Positions 35,384 to 35,464 of a stretch of 35,464 nt of DNA are shown here, one piece after another. The position numbers were made by a program, and so were the translations under genes. The notes beneath the pieces are model-generated. The model had not been told where the DNA came from. It saw only the letters and a program-made list of their open reading frames with translations, and did not search any database. Position 1 is the first letter of the stretch; every line of letters starts with the position of its first letter. Origin of the DNA: Thermodesulfobacteriota bacterium (GTDB taxonomy: Bacteria; Desulfobacterota_D; UBA1144; Nemesobacterales; CSP1-2); the NCBI GenBank assembly GCA_035559815.1, contig DATMAT010000062.1:1-35464 (forward strand), read 5' to 3'.

Positions 35384-35464
35384 ATGAAGAAACAAGGGAT
35401 AGATTACACCAATCAAGACTTTTTTCTAGGTATAGATGTGCATCAGAAGAACTGGATAGTAACC
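35384..35464 (+). CDS. IS110-family transposase, N-terminal end (partial, runs off the window)
   Basis: The last 81 bases encode 27 residues. FFLGIDVHQKNWIVT near the end matches the RuvC-like N-terminal start of IS110-family (DEDD) recombinases, where the Asp of GIDVH is the first catalytic residue. It begins after AGGAGG with good spacing. The element's left boundary cannot be fixed here; the bases before 35338 include a common 'cagagcctgtcctgagg' intergenic repeat and a 'ttaaaaaggggttaa' stretch. Members of this family use a bridge RNA to choose targets; none can be identified from the part shown. Confidence 0.8.
   Translation, partial: MKKQGIDYTNQDFFLGIDVHQKNWIVT

Overview
This window is one long stretch of a surface or exported polysaccharide biosynthesis locus. 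All convincing genes lie on the plus strand. The polysaccharide machinery has a Wzx-type flippase, an O-antigen ligase/polymerase-type protein, an initiating sugar-phosphate transferase with a membrane anchor, and DPM1/GtrB-type and ArnT-type glycosyltransferases. This points to an uncultured Gram-negative-type bacterium with a moderately AT-rich genome. I cannot name the lineage from sequence alone.

Layout. Positions 1-142 hold the tail of an unrelated membrane protein. Positions 366-5925 carry a GtrB-like GT2, a WcaL-like GT4, a GT2-GtrA fusion and a DUF559 nuclease, set among dense GC-rich palindromic repeats. Positions 6226-14814 carry a flippase, an ArnT-type transferase, a membrane-anchored alkaline-phosphatase/sulfatase-superfamily enzyme and two tandem paralogous GT2s. 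Positions 15228-18546 carry a secreted beta-helix protein and an O-antigen ligase-like protein. Positions 19085-25721 carry a GT4, a UDP-sulfoquinovose synthase, another GT4, a membrane GT2 and the initiating sugar transferase. Positions 26210-31735 carry a Gfo/Idh/MocA-epimerase fusion, a sulfotransferase and a second sulfatase-superfamily enzyme. Positions 31918-33368 are a complete IS1380-family insertion sequence, followed by a secreted glycoside-hydrolase-like protein. The first 27 codons of an IS110-family transposase close the window.

How it could work together (inference): the sugar transferase at 24651 would load the first sugar-phosphate on the lipid carrier and the GT2/GT4 enzymes would extend it. 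SqdB would supply UDP-sulfoquinovose, a sulfonated sugar, and the sulfotransferase would add sulfate esters. The flippase and ligase/polymerase would export and assemble the chain. The beta-helix, hydrolase-like and sulfatase-superfamily proteins would modify or trim it outside the cytoplasm. No Wza, Wzb/Wzc or Wzz is present in the window. The product is therefore probably an anionic, sulfur-rich glycan.

The most notable points are: (1) the initiating sugar transferase carries two C-terminal MshEN-type domains, the fold that binds cyclic di-GMP in MshE, suggesting second-messenger control of the committing step; (2) sulfoquinovose synthesis sits beside a sulfotransferase in a glycan locus; (3) a similar roughly 45-bp block lies upstream of four widely separated genes; (4) a DUF559 nuclease is delimited exactly by palindromic repeats; (5) long direct repeats bracket whole glycosyltransferase modules.
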